Shown here piece after piece: positions 1 to 9,441 of a DNA stretch of 60,717 nt. The stretch lies in assembly GCA_030645915.1 (NCBI GenBank), contig JAUSNO010000022.1, forward strand, positions 1-60,717, given 5' to 3'. Made by a program: the position numbers and the translations under genes. The DNA is from Undibacterium sp. GTDB lineage: Bacteria; Pseudomonadota; Gammaproteobacteria; Burkholderiales; Burkholderiaceae_D. Position 1 is the first letter of the stretch, and each line of letters begins with the position of its first letter. The notes beneath the pieces are model-generated. The model did no database searches. It was given only the letters and a program-made list of their open reading frames with translations, and was not told where the DNA came from.

Positions 1-265
1 CTTCTTGCAGTCAGGCTCACGAACACTGGCATTACTCTGCTCCGCACATGCCCTTCTGCCTGCCTAACTCCGAATTGTCGTGAAATCACCGGACCAGATG
101 AGTTCAGCTCTGCAAAATATTAACTTTCGGCTCATAATTCACCATGTTTGTATTAAGAGAATTCATTGATTATGCTTGAGCGGAAAAAGGTTTTAATTTC
201 ACAGAATATTTAATATCGTGCATTTTTAAAAATTATAAAAACCGTAGAAAAATCATCGGTTTACA
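1..265. other. AT-rich stretch without a recognisable gene
   Basis: No convincing open frame, RNA gene or repeat is visible. The last third is very A/T-rich and leads into the tRNA promoter. The left end may hold the tail of an upstream transcription unit that lies outside the window. Confidence 0.4.
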
Positions 266-294
266 TAGACAAATTACGAAATTCCACCTATAAT
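266..294 (+). promoter_or_regulatory. Sigma-70-type promoter of the tRNA-Val/tRNA-Asp unit
   Basis: A -35-like TAGACA (266-271) and a perfect -10 box TATAAT (289-294) are separated by 17 bp. They lie about 60 bp upstream of the first tRNA in A/T-rich DNA, as expected for a strong stable-RNA promoter. Transcription should begin near 301. This is inferred from the motif alone. Confidence 0.7.
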
Positions 295-354
295 CTTGCT
301 TCTGTAGTCGTTGGTGACAAACGATGAATGTTTATCTGAACTAAGCAATAAAAT

Positions 355-430
355 GGGTGCTTAGCTCAGTTGGTAGAGCGGCGCCCTTACAAGGCGTAGG
401 TCGGGAGTTCGAGCCTCTCAGCACCCACCA
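355..430 (+). tRNA. tRNA-Val (anticodon UAC)
   Basis: A complete cloverleaf is visible. The acceptor arms GGGTGCT and AGCACCC pair, followed by discriminator A and a genome-encoded CCA (428-430). The T arm carries GTTCGAG-type loop bases, and the anticodon loop CTTACAA gives anticodon TAC, reading GUA/GUG valine codons. It is the first gene of a two-tRNA unit, 36 nt before tRNA-Asp. Confidence 0.97.
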
Positions 431-466
431 TCAGATAAATGTTGTTATGCACAGTTAAGTAGTTTC

Positions 467-543
467 GGAGCGGTAGTTCAGCTGGTTAGAATACCGGCCT
501 GTCACGCCGGGGGTCGCGGGTTCGAGTCCCGTCCGCTCCGCCA
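467..543 (+). tRNA. tRNA-Asp (anticodon GUC)
   Basis: The acceptor arms GGAGCGG and CCGCTCC pair, with discriminator G and an encoded CCA at 541-543. The anticodon loop CTGTCAC contains GTC, for aspartate. It is co-transcribed with tRNA-Val and followed directly by an intrinsic terminator. Confidence 0.97.
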
Positions 544-554
544 GATGTGAAAAA

Positions 555-581
555 GACGAGCAGATTGCTCGTCTTTTTTTT
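555..581 (+). terminator. Rho-independent terminator of the tRNA unit
   Basis: A perfect 8-bp stem, GACGAGCA (555-562) with TGCTCGTC (566-573), has a 3-nt loop and is followed by eight T residues. It lies 11 nt after the tRNA-Asp CCA end, so it ends the two-tRNA transcript. Confidence 0.93.
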
Positions 582-680
582 CAAAAAAATATCTGACATG
601 ATATTTTTGATTCTTATAATTTCTGGAACACAGTGCAATGTCCTAATTACACTGTGTTCCTGTATCTCGGCTTAAATCAA

Positions 681-1589
681 TTAAGCTGCTTTTAAAGTTT
701 CCTGCTCGCCACCAAGAGCAAATACCAAATCATCCAGCATACTCGCTAATTCTGATGTCATTAATATAAAATCTGCATCAAATCGTTCATCTTCATTATT
801 TGTTCGGCTTTCTTTATCTTCATCAAGGATATCCAAAGGCTTAATGCGTTTTAGCGTCAGAGTCTCGGTAAGGACAAAAGAAATTTTGTCATCCCATGTT
901 AACGCTAATTTTGTGCATTGTTTTCCTGCTGCAATATGGCGCTGTACATCATCCGCATCAATTGAATGATTCACATATCGTACAGTTGCCTTGTCTTCGG
1001 TGTGAGAGCGCAACTCGGTATCTTGGTCGATAGTGAAGCCTTTAGGCGCTTCGTTACCAATCAGCCAATCAGTCATCGCTGTCTGCGGTGATAATTTGAC
1101 ACGCAAACTTTCTAAAGGTAGCTTGTCGCACTTGAGCAAAAGTTTAATAACTTCGTCAGCTTTACTCGGACTTGATGTATCGATTACTAGCCAACCGTTG
1201 ACTGGATCTATCCAGACCCAAGTACTGCGTTTTATACCAAAAGCGCGCGGCAACAGTTCATCCGTGATTCTTTCTTTCAAATCCTTCATCGCTTTACGCC
1301 CAGGTGCAAAACCCTGTTGTTCTTCCAGCTCAGCGGCCCTAGCCTTGGCAACTTGATTGATTACTGCAGACGGCAATAATTTTTTCTCGGTAGATAGCAG
1401 TAAGAGTAACTGCTGATTGACATGGTGTATCAATTGCTCATTTTCGCGCGGAGACGCCCAACCTTCGCTCTGCATTTCATTCGAAGGGCATTGCGAAAAA
1501 GCTTGCGATGCTAATTGCACACTTAATTGATCGATATCTACCTTCCAGGGAGATGGAAGACGAAAAATCTGTAAATTCTTAAACCACAT
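681..1589 (-). CDS. rdgC: Recombination-associated protein RdgC
   Basis: The 302-residue product has the length and sequence style of RdgC, the ring-shaped DNA-binding protein of the nucleoid that limits RecA-dependent recombination. Recognisable family stretches are the N-terminal MWFKNLQIFRL and the later KAMKDLKERITDELLPRAFG, with the WVWID segment just after it. The ATG at 1589 is the first start in frame. It is transcribed away from argS, with about 250 bp between the two start codons for divergent promoters. Its GC content is lower than that of the catabolic genes to the right, as is common for this left part of the window. Identification is confident; no truncation is seen. Confidence 0.95.
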   Translation of the reverse strand: MWFKNLQIFRLPSPWKVDIDQLSVQLASQAFSQCPSNEMQSEGWASPRENEQLIHHVNQQLLLLLSTEKKLLPSAVINQVAKARAAELEEQQGFAPGRKAMKDLKERITDELLPRAFGIKRSTWVWIDPVNGWLVIDTSSPSKADEVIKLLLKCDKLPLESLRVKLSPQTAMTDWLIGNEAPKGFTIDQDTELRSHTEDKATVRYVNHSIDADDVQRHIAAGKQCTKLALTWDDKISFVLTETLTLKRIKPLDILDEDKESRTNNEDERFDADFILMTSELASMLDDLVFALGGEQETLKAA

Positions 1590-1838
1590 GTTGAATCCAA
1601 ATAGGAAAAGCGACTTATTCTACACGCTCATGACGACAAATGGCTCATGCTCATAGATCGATTACTGCCCAAGGTTTTTGACTTGAAAAACACTCAGTCC
1701 TGAAACTGCCACTTCTGAAGTAGTAAGAATAATGTGCAACAGCGGTGACATGAAGGACATCGGTCTAGCCAAGCCAGTATAATGTTTATTGTTAATTACC
1801 AGTGTGTTTGCCTTGCGGCAAATCAAAACCGACACGTT

Positions 1839-3551
1839 ATGCTTGCTCAACAAAAAAAAGTAATCTTAGAAATTATTCAGAACGCCATCGCCCCCTTGCT
1901 GGCGGGGAGTGATTTGACTCCAAATATTGTTCTGGAACGACCTCGTGACCCATCGCATGGTGATATTGCCTGCAATATTGCGATGCAGATCGCCAAATCG
2001 CTTAAAAAAAATCCACGTGAACTGGCGCAAATTATTGTTGCCTCTTTGCTTGAGCAAAATAATACACTGATTGAAACGGCTGAAATTGCAGGGCCTGGTT
2101 TCATCAATATCAAGCTAGCACCAAGTGCTAAACAAGCAATTGTTCAGATAATTTTGCAACAGGCCTCACAATTTGGTCGTGGATCAACTGGTGCTGGTAA
2201 AAAAGTGATTGTAGAGTTTGTTTCTGCGAATCCAACTGGTCCTTTGCATGTAGGTCACGGCAGACAAGGTGCCTTAGGCGATGCGCTAGCTGCATTGTTC
2301 GAAGCGCAGAGCTATGAAGTTACCCGTGAATTTTATTATAACGATGCGGGTGTGCAAATTGGAAATTTGGCGCTCTCGGTACAGGCGCGCGCCAAAGGCA
2401 TCAATCCTGGCGATGCAGGTTGGCCAGAATCCGCCTATAACGGCGATTACATCACCGAAATAGCGCATGACTATTTGGCAAAAGATACCGTTTCAGCTAG
2501 CGATGGCGCAGCGGTTACAGCCAGTGGCGACCTCGAAGATATCGATTCGATTCGACATTTTTCGGTGACTTATCTGCGCCGCGAGCAAGATATAGACTTA
2601 TTGGCTTTTGGTGTTAAATTCGATAATTATTATCTCGAATCTTCCTTGTACATTGATGGCAAAGTCGAGGCAACTGTCGAAGCCTTGAAAGCGGCTGGAA
2701 AAACCTACGAGCAGGATGGTGCATTATGGCTGCGCACCACGGAATATGGCGATGATAAAGACCGTGTGATGAAAAAATCAGACGGCACTTATACCTATTT
2801 TGTTCCTGATGTGGCTTATCACAATGTTAAATGGCAGCGTGGATTTACCCAGGCCATTAATGTGCAGGGTAGCGACCATCACGGCACCATCGCGCGAGTG
2901 CGTGCTGGTTTGCAAGCGATCGATGTGGGTATTCCGCAAGGGTTTCCAGATTATGTCTTGCACAAAATGGTCACCGTGATGAAAGATGGTGCTGAGGTTA
3001 AAATCTCCAAGCGCGCCGGATCTTATGTTACGGTGCGCGATTTGATCGAATGGTCTGGCAACGGTGATGTGGTTAAAGGCCGTGATGCGGTCAGATTTTT
3101 TCTTATTTCTCGTAAAGCAGACACTGAATTTGTGTTCGATGTTGACGTTGCGCTTGAGCGTTCGGATGAAAACCCTGTCTATTATGTGCAATACGCTCAT
3201 GCCAGGATTTGCTCTGTGCTGGCGCAATACAGCAGCGATGAAAGTACTCTAACTGGACTACAATCGGTGGATTTATCCCCTCTGGTGGCACCACGAGAAG
3301 CCTTGTTACTGGCAAAACTGGCAGAATATCCGGAAGCATTACAAAGAGCATTAGAGGAGCTCGGTCCGCATCAAGTTGCATTTTATTTACGGGATCTGGC
3401 CGGCGAGTTGCATAGCTATTACAATGCCGAACGGGTTTTGGTTGATGATGAAGCGACCAAGATGGCACGGTTGGCGCTTATGCTTGCGACGCGACAGGTC
3501 TTACGCAATGGCTTGGCATTGATAGGTGTTTCTGCACCAAATAAAATGTAA
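1839..3551 (+). CDS. argS: Arginyl-tRNA synthetase
   Basis: This class I aminoacyl-tRNA synthetase attaches arginine to tRNA-Arg in the cytoplasm. The HIGH signature appears as HVGH (residues about 137-140) inside the family block [18 protein letters not shown], and the KMSKS loop appears as KISKR near residue 388. An N-terminal additional domain and a C-terminal anticodon-binding helical domain complete a 570-residue chain, normal for the family. The reading frame stays open to 1782, but the ATG at 1839 ([13 protein letters not shown]) matches where family members begin. The downstream SPOR gene follows after 22 nt, so the two are probably one operon. Confidence 0.96.
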   Translation: MLAQQKKVILEIIQNAIAPLLAGSDLTPNIVLERPRDPSHGDIACNIAMQIAKSLKKNPRELAQIIVASLLEQNNTLIETAEIAGPGFINIKLAPSAKQAIVQIILQQASQFGRGSTGAGKKVIVEFVSANPTGPLHVGHGRQGALGDALAALFEAQSYEVTREFYYNDAGVQIGNLALSVQARAKGINPGDAGWPESAYNGDYITEIAHDYLAKDTVSASDGAAVTASGDLEDIDSIRHFSVTYLRREQDIDLLAFGVKFDNYYLESSLYIDGKVEATVEALKAAGKTYEQDGALWLRTTEYGDDKDRVMKKSDGTYTYFVPDVAYHNVKWQRGFTQAINVQGSDHHGTIARVRAGLQAIDVGIPQGFPDYVLHKMVTVMKDGAEVKISKRAGSYVTVRDLIEWSGNGDVVKGRDAVRFFLISRKADTEFVFDVDVALERSDENPVYYVQYAHARICSVLAQYSSDESTLTGLQSVDLSPLVAPREALLLAKLAEYPEALQRALEELGPHQVAFYLRDLAGELHSYYNAERVLVDDEATKMARLALMLATRQVLRNGLALIGVSAPNKM

Positions 3552-3573
3552 TGAATTTTTAAATCGGAGAAGC

Positions 3574-4203
3574 ATGAATTCTCATCAAGTAAATTTGTTT
3601 CGTCAGCATGGCGGAACACTCATGGGTATGGTCATTGGCTTGGTCATCGGGCTCGGTATTGCAGTTGCAGTTGCATTGTTGATCACGAAATCGTCAACGC
3701 CGTTTACCAACAAAAGCGGAAAAGTTGATAAAACGGATGCACCTGTAACGCAAATGCAAGATCCCAATAAGCCATTATATGGAAATAAGGAAGCGGTAAA
3801 GGATGGTGTAAAAGATTTTGCGAAGGCGATTGACAGCGGTAAGGCTGTTGATACCGTTAGCGTGAAACCGGAAGTGAAATCTGGCACGATATCCGTTGAA
3901 AAACAGACTGAAAAGCCAGAAGCAAAAATTGCCGATTCCACCTCGAAAACTGATGTCGGAGACGAGAAATATATTTATTTCCTTCAGACTGGTGCATTTC
4001 GCGAAGCAGCGGATGCCGAAAGTGCGCGTGCAAAGCTAGCACTAATTGGTTTTGAAGCTCGCATCAGCGAAAAACCCTCTGATAACGGCAATCTATACCG
4101 CGTGCGTATCGGGCCATTTACTCAGCTTGAAACAATGAACCGAATGCGAACGAAACTGTCTGAAAATAGTGTTGATGTGGCGGTAGTTCGTACCGTCAAA
4201 TAA
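3574..4203 (+). CDS. SPOR-domain membrane protein (FtsN-like)
   Basis: A 209-residue protein with a short cytoplasmic tail, one membrane segment (about residues 17-38, glycine/valine/alanine-rich) and a low-complexity Lys/Asp/Thr linker. It ends in a C-terminal SPOR domain (about 130-209, beginning YIYFLQTGAF and containing YRVRIGPF). SPOR domains bind denuded peptidoglycan glycans, usually at division septa, so a role in cell-wall or division processes is likely. The start at 3574 is preceded by a CGGAGA ribosome site. It lies between argS and dsbA, an arrangement known from betaproteobacteria. Whether it is the functional FtsN cannot be told from sequence. Confidence 0.88.
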   Translation: MNSHQVNLFRQHGGTLMGMVIGLVIGLGIAVAVALLITKSSTPFTNKSGKVDKTDAPVTQMQDPNKPLYGNKEAVKDGVKDFAKAIDSGKAVDTVSVKPEVKSGTISVEKQTEKPEAKIADSTSKTDVGDEKYIYFLQTGAFREAADAESARAKLALIGFEARISEKPSDNGNLYRVRIGPFTQLETMNRMRTKLSENSVDVAVVRTVK

Positions 4204-4231
4204 TAGTTTGATCAATTGATAAGGAAATGTG

Positions 4232-4954
4232 ATGCGCTTAATTAAACAAACACTCGGGCAGCTATTCATGGTGGTGAGTTTGGGCTTGATAGCTACTGCA
4301 GCGACTGCGTCGGTGAGTAATCCGGAAAATGGCAAGGAGTATACGTTATTGGAAAGACCGCAGCCAACCGAAGGCGGCAAGAAAATCGAAGTGATTGAAT
4401 TCTTCGCTTACTATTGTCCGCATTGTTTTGTGCTTGATCCTACGCTTGCTGATTGGGTAAAAAAACAAGGTGACAATATTGTTTTCAAGCGCGTGCATGT
4501 ATCTGATCCCCGCGTTGTACCGCATCAGAAATTGTTTTATTCTTTAGAAGCGATGGGTAAGGCCGAGGAATTGCATATGAAGATTTTCAATGCTTTTCAT
4601 GTAGATCGCAACCGTTTGCAAACCGATGCTGATGTGCTTGAGTTCGTCACAAAAGCGGGTATCGACAAACAGAAATTTCTCGACGTATACAATTCTTTTG
4701 CGGTGCAAAGTAAGTTGAACCGCTCTGCGCAATTGATGACCTCGTATCAGATTGATTCATGGCCAAAAATTGCTGTGGATGGCCGCTTTATGACTTCCCC
4801 GGTGATGGCCGGCGCTGGTCTGGGTCGTGTGTCTGAACTAGCGCAGAACCAGGCGTTGTTACCGGTACTCGATGCATTGATCGCCAAAATTCAGAAAGAA
4901 AAAAATGTTCCTGTGGCTGCTGAACAAGTCAAAGCACCCGCCAAGAAAAAATAA
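4232..4954 (+). CDS. dsbA: Periplasmic thiol:disulfide interchange protein DsbA
   Basis: This periplasmic oxidase introduces disulfide bonds into exported proteins and is re-oxidised by DsbB. A signal peptide (about residues 1-27, cleaved near TAS) is followed by a thioredoxin fold with the redox motif CPHC (C62-C65) in the context FFAYYCPHCFVLD. The helical insertion and a SWPKI segment at the cis-proline position follow. The C-terminus carries a lysine/alanine tail. AAGGAA at 4221-4226 favours ATG 4232 over the in-frame GTG at 4229. A strong terminator follows. Confidence 0.95.
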   Translation: MRLIKQTLGQLFMVVSLGLIATAATASVSNPENGKEYTLLERPQPTEGGKKIEVIEFFAYYCPHCFVLDPTLADWVKKQGDNIVFKRVHVSDPRVVPHQKLFYSLEAMGKAEELHMKIFNAFHVDRNRLQTDADVLEFVTKAGIDKQKFLDVYNSFAVQSKLNRSAQLMTSYQIDSWPKIAVDGRFMTSPVMAGAGLGRVSELAQNQALLPVLDALIAKIQKEKNVPVAAEQVKAPAKKK

Positions 4955-4974
4955 AGTTTTACTGAAATGAATAC

Positions 4975-5002
4975 AAGTCCGCCCCAAGAGGCGGACTTTT
5001 TT
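4975..5002 (+). terminator. Rho-independent terminator after dsbA
   Basis: A perfect 9-bp stem, AAGTCCGCC (4975-4983) with GGCGGACTT (4990-4998), has a 6-nt loop and a T tract (4997-5002). It lies 20 nt after the dsbA stop and ends just before the ribosome site of the next gene, so it separates the argS-SPOR-dsbA unit from the dehydrogenase. Confidence 0.92.
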
Positions 5003-5017
5003 ATTGGGAGTTCACGC

Positions 5018-5794
5018 ATGACAACAGTTTTCATCACTGGTGCATCTTCGGGTCTTGGTGCTGCACTTGCCGAATGCTATGCGCTTCAGGGAGCTGTGCT
5101 TGGATTGGTCGGGCGTCGTGGCGATGTGCTGGAGCAATTGCGCCAGCGTTTACCTAACGCGGACCAGCATCGAATCTATGTACTCGATGTGACTGACCAT
5201 GTGGCGCTGACAGAGGCCGCCGCCGATTTCATTCGTGCCGTCGGCAAGGTCAATGTGGTGATCTCCAGTGCGGGGATATCGGTTGGAACGCTGACCGAAT
5301 ATACTGACGACCTGCCGGTTTTTTCGCGTGTGATGGAAATCAATGTGATGGCAATGGTCGCTACCTTCGCCCCCTTTATCGTGAATATGAAACAGGTCGG
5401 AGGACATGAGCAATGCCGCCTGGTTGGCGTTGCCAGCGTGGCTGGAATACGCGGTTTGCCAGGCGCAGAAGCGTATAGCGCCTCTAAGGCGGCCGTGATC
5501 AGTTATTGTGAATCGCTACGGCTTGAGTTAAAGGCGAGCGGCATTCGCGTGGTGACCATCGTCCCTGGTTACATTGATACGCCGATGACAAAAGTAAATA
5601 CCTATGCCATGCCCTTTCTGATGCGACCAGAAAAGTTTGCAGTGAAGGCGATAGAGGCGATTACAACGGGCAACTCTTACAAAGTGATTCCGTGGCAGAT
5701 GGGCATCGTCGCCAAAATACTGCGGACGCTTCCCAATTTTTTGTATGACTTTATTTTTTCCAAGGCACCGCACAAGGCGAGAGTGAGCAAATAA
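5018..5794 (+). CDS. Short-chain dehydrogenase/reductase (SDR family)
   Basis: A 258-residue classical SDR. It shows the nucleotide-binding TGASSGLG near the N-terminus, the NVVISSAG strand, the catalytic serine region VASVAG and the YSASK motif, where Tyr and Lys are catalytic. This implies NAD(P)(H)-dependent oxidation or reduction of an unidentified alcohol/ketone. The C-terminal end contains a hydrophobic stretch (LRTLPNFLYDFIF) that may associate with membrane. The start at 5018 has GGGAG at 5006-5010; an upstream ATG at 4967 lies inside the dsbA terminator and is rejected. Its stop overlaps the next start (TAATG), so the two are translationally coupled. Confidence 0.9.
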   Translation: MTTVFITGASSGLGAALAECYALQGAVLGLVGRRGDVLEQLRQRLPNADQHRIYVLDVTDHVALTEAAADFIRAVGKVNVVISSAGISVGTLTEYTDDLPVFSRVMEINVMAMVATFAPFIVNMKQVGGHEQCRLVGVASVAGIRGLPGAEAYSASKAAVISYCESLRLELKASGIRVVTIVPGYIDTPMTKVNTYAMPFLMRPEKFAVKAIEAITTGNSYKVIPWQMGIVAKILRTLPNFLYDFIFSKAPHKARVSK

Positions 5795-6582
5795 TGGAAT
5801 TAATTGATGCCATCGGCCAGCGACATATCGCGATCGTTACAGCATCGGATGCGCCTCGGATCATTAGTCTGGTTCCATCCATTACCGAATTATTGTGTGA
5901 TCTCGGACTGGCGCGTTTTATCGTCGGACGTACGGGTTTTTGCATTCATCCGGCCGAAGTGGTAAAGCATATTCCCAAGATTGGCGGTACCAAAGACGTT
6001 AACATAGCAAAAATTCGCACACTGGCGCCGACGCATTTGCTGGTCAACATCGATGAAAATGAAAAGCCGACGGTCGATCAGCTAGCCGAGTTTATTCCTC
6101 ACGTCATCGTCACCCATCCTATCGCTCCACGCGATAATCTTGCCCTGTACCGACTGCTTGGCGGCATCTTTGGCGTGGAAACGCGCGCTGAACAATTATG
6201 TCGCGCATTTGAGGATGCTTACGCGCAAATACCCGCTGTAACTTCTATCCAGACCGTCTTGTATTGCATTTGGAAAGACCCGTGGATGACTGTTTCGGCG
6301 GATACCTACATCAGTCAGATGCTGGCCCTGAAAGGATGGAAAAATTGGGTATCGCCCATCGTGCAACAACGTTATCCGGTATTTGAATGGAATCAGGATC
6401 TACTGGCAACAATCGACGCTGTATTGCTATCGAGCGAACCATATCGTTTCACGCAGGATCACGTTGATAGCTTAGAAAAACAATTGGGGAAGCCTGTGCA
6501 ACTGGTCGATGGAGAAATGATGTCCTGGTATGGCAGTCGCGCAATTGCCGGATTGAACTATGTTCGGTCATTGGAATTCTAG
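5794..6582 (+). CDS. Helical-backbone metal/cobalamin receptor-like protein (BtuF/TroA-like fold)
   Basis: The 262-residue chain resembles class III solute-binding proteins such as BtuF. It shows RIISLVPSITELLCDLGL near the N-terminus, the KIGGTKDVNIAKIRTLAPTHLLVN segment of the first lobe, a long connecting helix and a second lobe ending at GLNYVRSLEF. Binding of a metal chelate or corrinoid is inferred from fold only. No signal peptide or lipobox is visible even though the family normally works in the periplasm, and no permease or ATPase gene is nearby. It is coupled to the SDR gene by a TAATG overlap. A TonB-dependent receptor follows after 304 bp. Confidence 0.8.
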   Translation: MELIDAIGQRHIAIVTASDAPRIISLVPSITELLCDLGLARFIVGRTGFCIHPAEVVKHIPKIGGTKDVNIAKIRTLAPTHLLVNIDENEKPTVDQLAEFIPHVIVTHPIAPRDNLALYRLLGGIFGVETRAEQLCRAFEDAYAQIPAVTSIQTVLYCIWKDPWMTVSADTYISQMLALKGWKNWVSPIVQQRYPVFEWNQDLLATIDAVLLSSEPYRFTQDHVDSLEKQLGKPVQLVDGEMMSWYGSRAIAGLNYVRSLEF

Positions 6583-6886
6583 TCAACGTTCAAATGACGC
6601 ATCAAATGACAGATAGCTCATAAAAGACACACTGGTATTGACACTAAACCAAGGGCGCGATGATACTGCAAAGCATGCAGTTGCATGGTTGAGGTTTTGT
6701 GTCTGACTATATCGTCAATTCAGACGGTGCTGACACTCGCGTTGCAAAGACGCTCTTTTGTTTGTTTGCTTTTACACCATCCCATCCTATGTGATTTGCC
6801 CATTATTTATCGAACCATGTTGCAAACTGATTGACCGTGCCAGGCGCGGTTTTGAAAAAAACAGACCTTTTTGGGAGTATTTTGAT
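6583..6886 (+). other. 304-bp leader region upstream of the TonB-dependent receptor
   Basis: No gene is seen. The region should hold the receptor promoter and 5' leader. I looked for a cobalamin-riboswitch B12 box and for a Fur-type operator and recognised neither. A GGGAG ribosome site at 6873-6877 precedes the receptor start. Confidence 0.4.
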
Positions 6887-9289
6887 ATGACAATAATGAG
6901 AAAAGCAGTTTTGTTGGCCTTGTATGGCGCCACCTCAGTCGCTGCCATGGCGCCGGCCGTGACTTTTGCGCAAGCAGTGCCTGCAGCGGATAAAGCGGTT
7001 GAGCCAGGAGTGCAAACAATGACCATCGTTGGCTCTCGCCGGGCTAATAATTCCGCCACAGACACACCGTTGCCGATAGATTTTATTTCCATGTCCAAGG
7101 TCGCTGAGCAAGGCGGACAGTTCGATTTGGCGCAGACCTTGACCTACCTGTCGCCGTCCTTTAATTCCACCAGACAGACCGGCGCTGATGGTGCCGATCT
7201 GGTCGATTCTGCCGCCTTGCGCGGTTTGGGATCAGATCAGACCCTGGTTCTGGTCAATGGGAAACGTCGGCATACGACGGCACTGGTTAATTTGTTTGGC
7301 GCGCGCAATCGTGGCAATACCGGTACCGATCTCAACGCGATTCCGATGATGGCGATTGCCAATGTACAGATCTTGCGTGACGGTGCGGCTGCCCAATATG
7401 GCTCCGATGCGATTGCCGGCGTGATGGACATCAGCCTGAAAAAGACACTGGGTTGCGAAGCTGTATTCGGATATAGCCAATATTCGGCCGGCGACGGTAA
7501 GAATTATTTGCCATCCGCTTATTGTGGAATGGAAATCGGCAACAAAGGCGTGCTCGGCATTACGGTTGAATACAATGACCGTGGTCGTTCCAATCGCGCC
7601 GAAGCAGGCAACCCGCGCACGATCGGAGACACCAAGGCACAGAGTAGCAGTGTCTATATGAACGGCGATTTGCCTAATGGCGGTGGCGATAAGCTGTATT
7701 TCACCCTGGGTGCGCAAAAACGTAAAGCGTCTTCTGCCGCATGGGCGCGCGGTGGTATCGGTTCAGATGACATCCCTTCACGCAATTCGGCGGCCATGTA
7801 TCCGAACGGATTTGTGCCGTACATCAACGGTGACATCAACGATATTTATGGCACGGTTGGCTACCGCTGGCAGCTGGGCGAATGGCGTACCGACCTGTCG
7901 CAGACCTATGGTTACAATGATTTGAAGTACAACATCAGCAATACCTTGAATGCATCGATTGCCAATCAGGATTTGTTGGGCGGCGGCAAGGGGATCAGCC
8001 CGAATCGCTTCGACGCCGGTGGGTTTTCGTTCGGCCAGGCGACCACGAATCTGGATGTCAGCCGTTTCTACGATGGCGTCATGAGCGGAATGAATGTCGC
8101 GTTCGGTGGCGAATATCGCAGTGAGAAGTACAAGATCAATGCCGGAGAGCCAGGTTCGTATAACGATGTGGATGGTGTCGGTTTTGGCGGCAATGCCGGT
8201 AGCCAGGGATTCCCTGGTTTTCAGCCGGGCGACAGAACCAATAAGAGTCGCAACAGTATCGCCGCTTACGTCGACATCGAAACGGATGTTACCAGCAAAT
8301 TTAAAGTGCAGACCGCGTTGCGTGGCGAGCGTTACAGCGACTTCGGTTCTACCCTGACAGGTAAGCTGGCGGGTAGTTATAGCCTGGACAAAAATGTCGT
8401 CTTGCGCGGCTCTTTGAGCAGCGGTTTCCGGGCGCCTTCCTTGCAGCAGGTTTATTTCTCTTCCACCTTCACTGACTTTATCAGCGGTGTGCCACAAGAC
8501 GTCGTGCTGGCCCCTAACGGTGGCACGATTGCCAATGCTGCAGGCATTCCTAAGTTAAAGGAAGAGACGTCCAGGAACTACACTTTGGGCTTAACTCTCA
8601 AACCTGCGAATAATGTTGCCGTGACGGCCGATTTGTATCGCATTAACATCAGCGATCGTATCGTCTTGTCAGGACGTTTCGATGCCGATAATTACCCTGC
8701 TCTGGGTGCCACCCTGGCCGCATTGGGCGTCGGTCAGGCACAGTTTTTTGTCAATTCCATCGATACCAAAACACAGGGTCTGGACTTGACTGCATCGCAT
8801 AAAATCGATCTGGCCGGCGGCAAATTTTCTACTTTCCTGGGGTTGAACTACAGCAAGACCGAAGTGACCAAAGTGAAGGCTCCACCGTCATTGTCTGGTT
8901 TTGAAGACGTCTTGTTATCTGAACGTGAGCGTCTGTTCATCGAGCAGGGTGGCCCGCGCGTTAAAGCCAATCTGGGATTTGATTACAGCCGGGGTGCTTG
9001 GGCCGGAGATCTCAAAGTCATTCACTTTGGCGAACAGACACTGGGTACTTTCACGGGTACCGCAGGCGGCATGCCTAATGCCTATTATGCGCCAAAGACC
9101 TCGGCTGACATGAGCTTGACGTATGCCTTCAATGACAGCACCAAACTCACCGTTGGCGTGACCAATCTGCTCAATGTTCATCCAAGTGAGCAAAATCCCG
9201 ATGAAACCGATAACGGTTTTAAATATGACAGCGTGCAGTTTGGCTTAAACGGCAGAGGATATTTCGCACGTTTGTGGAAGAAGTTTTAA
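6887..9289 (+). CDS. TonB-dependent outer-membrane receptor
   Basis: An 800-residue receptor for energised uptake across the outer membrane. A signal peptide (about residues 1-30, cleaved after FAQA) is followed by a TonB-box-like QTMTIVGSRR. The plug domain contains VLVNGKRRHTTALVN and IPMMAIANVQILRDGAAAQYGSDAIAGV, and the beta-barrel finishes with an aromatic C-terminus (YFARLWKKF). The ligand cannot be named. The upstream metal/corrinoid-receptor-like gene hints at a chelate, but this is weak. ATG 6887 has GGGAG nine bases upstream; the frame is open further upstream but that part lacks a plausible signal sequence. A terminator follows the gene. Confidence 0.93.
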   Translation: MTIMRKAVLLALYGATSVAAMAPAVTFAQAVPAADKAVEPGVQTMTIVGSRRANNSATDTPLPIDFISMSKVAEQGGQFDLAQTLTYLSPSFNSTRQTGADGADLVDSAALRGLGSDQTLVLVNGKRRHTTALVNLFGARNRGNTGTDLNAIPMMAIANVQILRDGAAAQYGSDAIAGVMDISLKKTLGCEAVFGYSQYSAGDGKNYLPSAYCGMEIGNKGVLGITVEYNDRGRSNRAEAGNPRTIGDTKAQSSSVYMNGDLPNGGGDKLYFTLGAQKRKASSAAWARGGIGSDDIPSRNSAAMYPNGFVPYINGDINDIYGTVGYRWQLGEWRTDLSQTYGYNDLKYNISNTLNASIANQDLLGGGKGISPNRFDAGGFSFGQATTNLDVSRFYDGVMSGMNVAFGGEYRSEKYKINAGEPGSYNDVDGVGFGGNAGSQGFPGFQPGDRTNKSRNSIAAYVDIETDVTSKFKVQTALRGERYSDFGSTLTGKLAGSYSLDKNVVLRGSLSSGFRAPSLQQVYFSSTFTDFISGVPQDVVLAPNGGTIANAAGIPKLKEETSRNYTLGLTLKPANNVAVTADLYRINISDRIVLSGRFDADNYPALGATLAALGVGQAQFFVNSIDTKTQGLDLTASHKIDLAGGKFSTFLGLNYSKTEVTKVKAPPSLSGFEDVLLSERERLFIEQGGPRVKANLGFDYSRGAWAGDLKVIHFGEQTLGTFTGTAGGMPNAYYAPKTSADMSLTYAFNDSTKLTVGVTNLLNVHPSEQNPDETDNGFKYDSVQFGLNGRGYFARLWKKF

Positions 9290-9336
9290 GCGCACTTTAT
9301 AGCTGCACTTTGTATGAGTAATTATGAGTAATAATG

Positions 9337-9363
9337 GGGTGGCGATTGCCACCCTATTTTTTT
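9337..9363 (+). terminator. Rho-independent terminator after the TonB-dependent receptor
   Basis: A perfect 7-bp stem, GGGTGGC (9337-9343) with GCCACCC (9348-9354), has a GATT loop, followed by TATTTTTTT. Confidence 0.92.
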
Positions 9364-9441
9364 GCGGTAACGACCCTGGGTTCGACGTTCGCCTCCTGGC
9401 AATTTTTGGCGAGCAAAATCTGAAAAATGCTGAAATTGGGC

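Noticed and set aside
1782..1838. N-terminal extension of ArgS
   Set aside because: The extra 19 codons ([19 protein letters not shown]) do not fit the family start, and ATG 1839 does.
6583..6886. Possible cobalamin riboswitch before the TonB-dependent receptor
   Set aside because: Looked for a B12-box-like core and the typical long leader pairing and recognised neither; 304 bp is also short once the promoter is allowed for.
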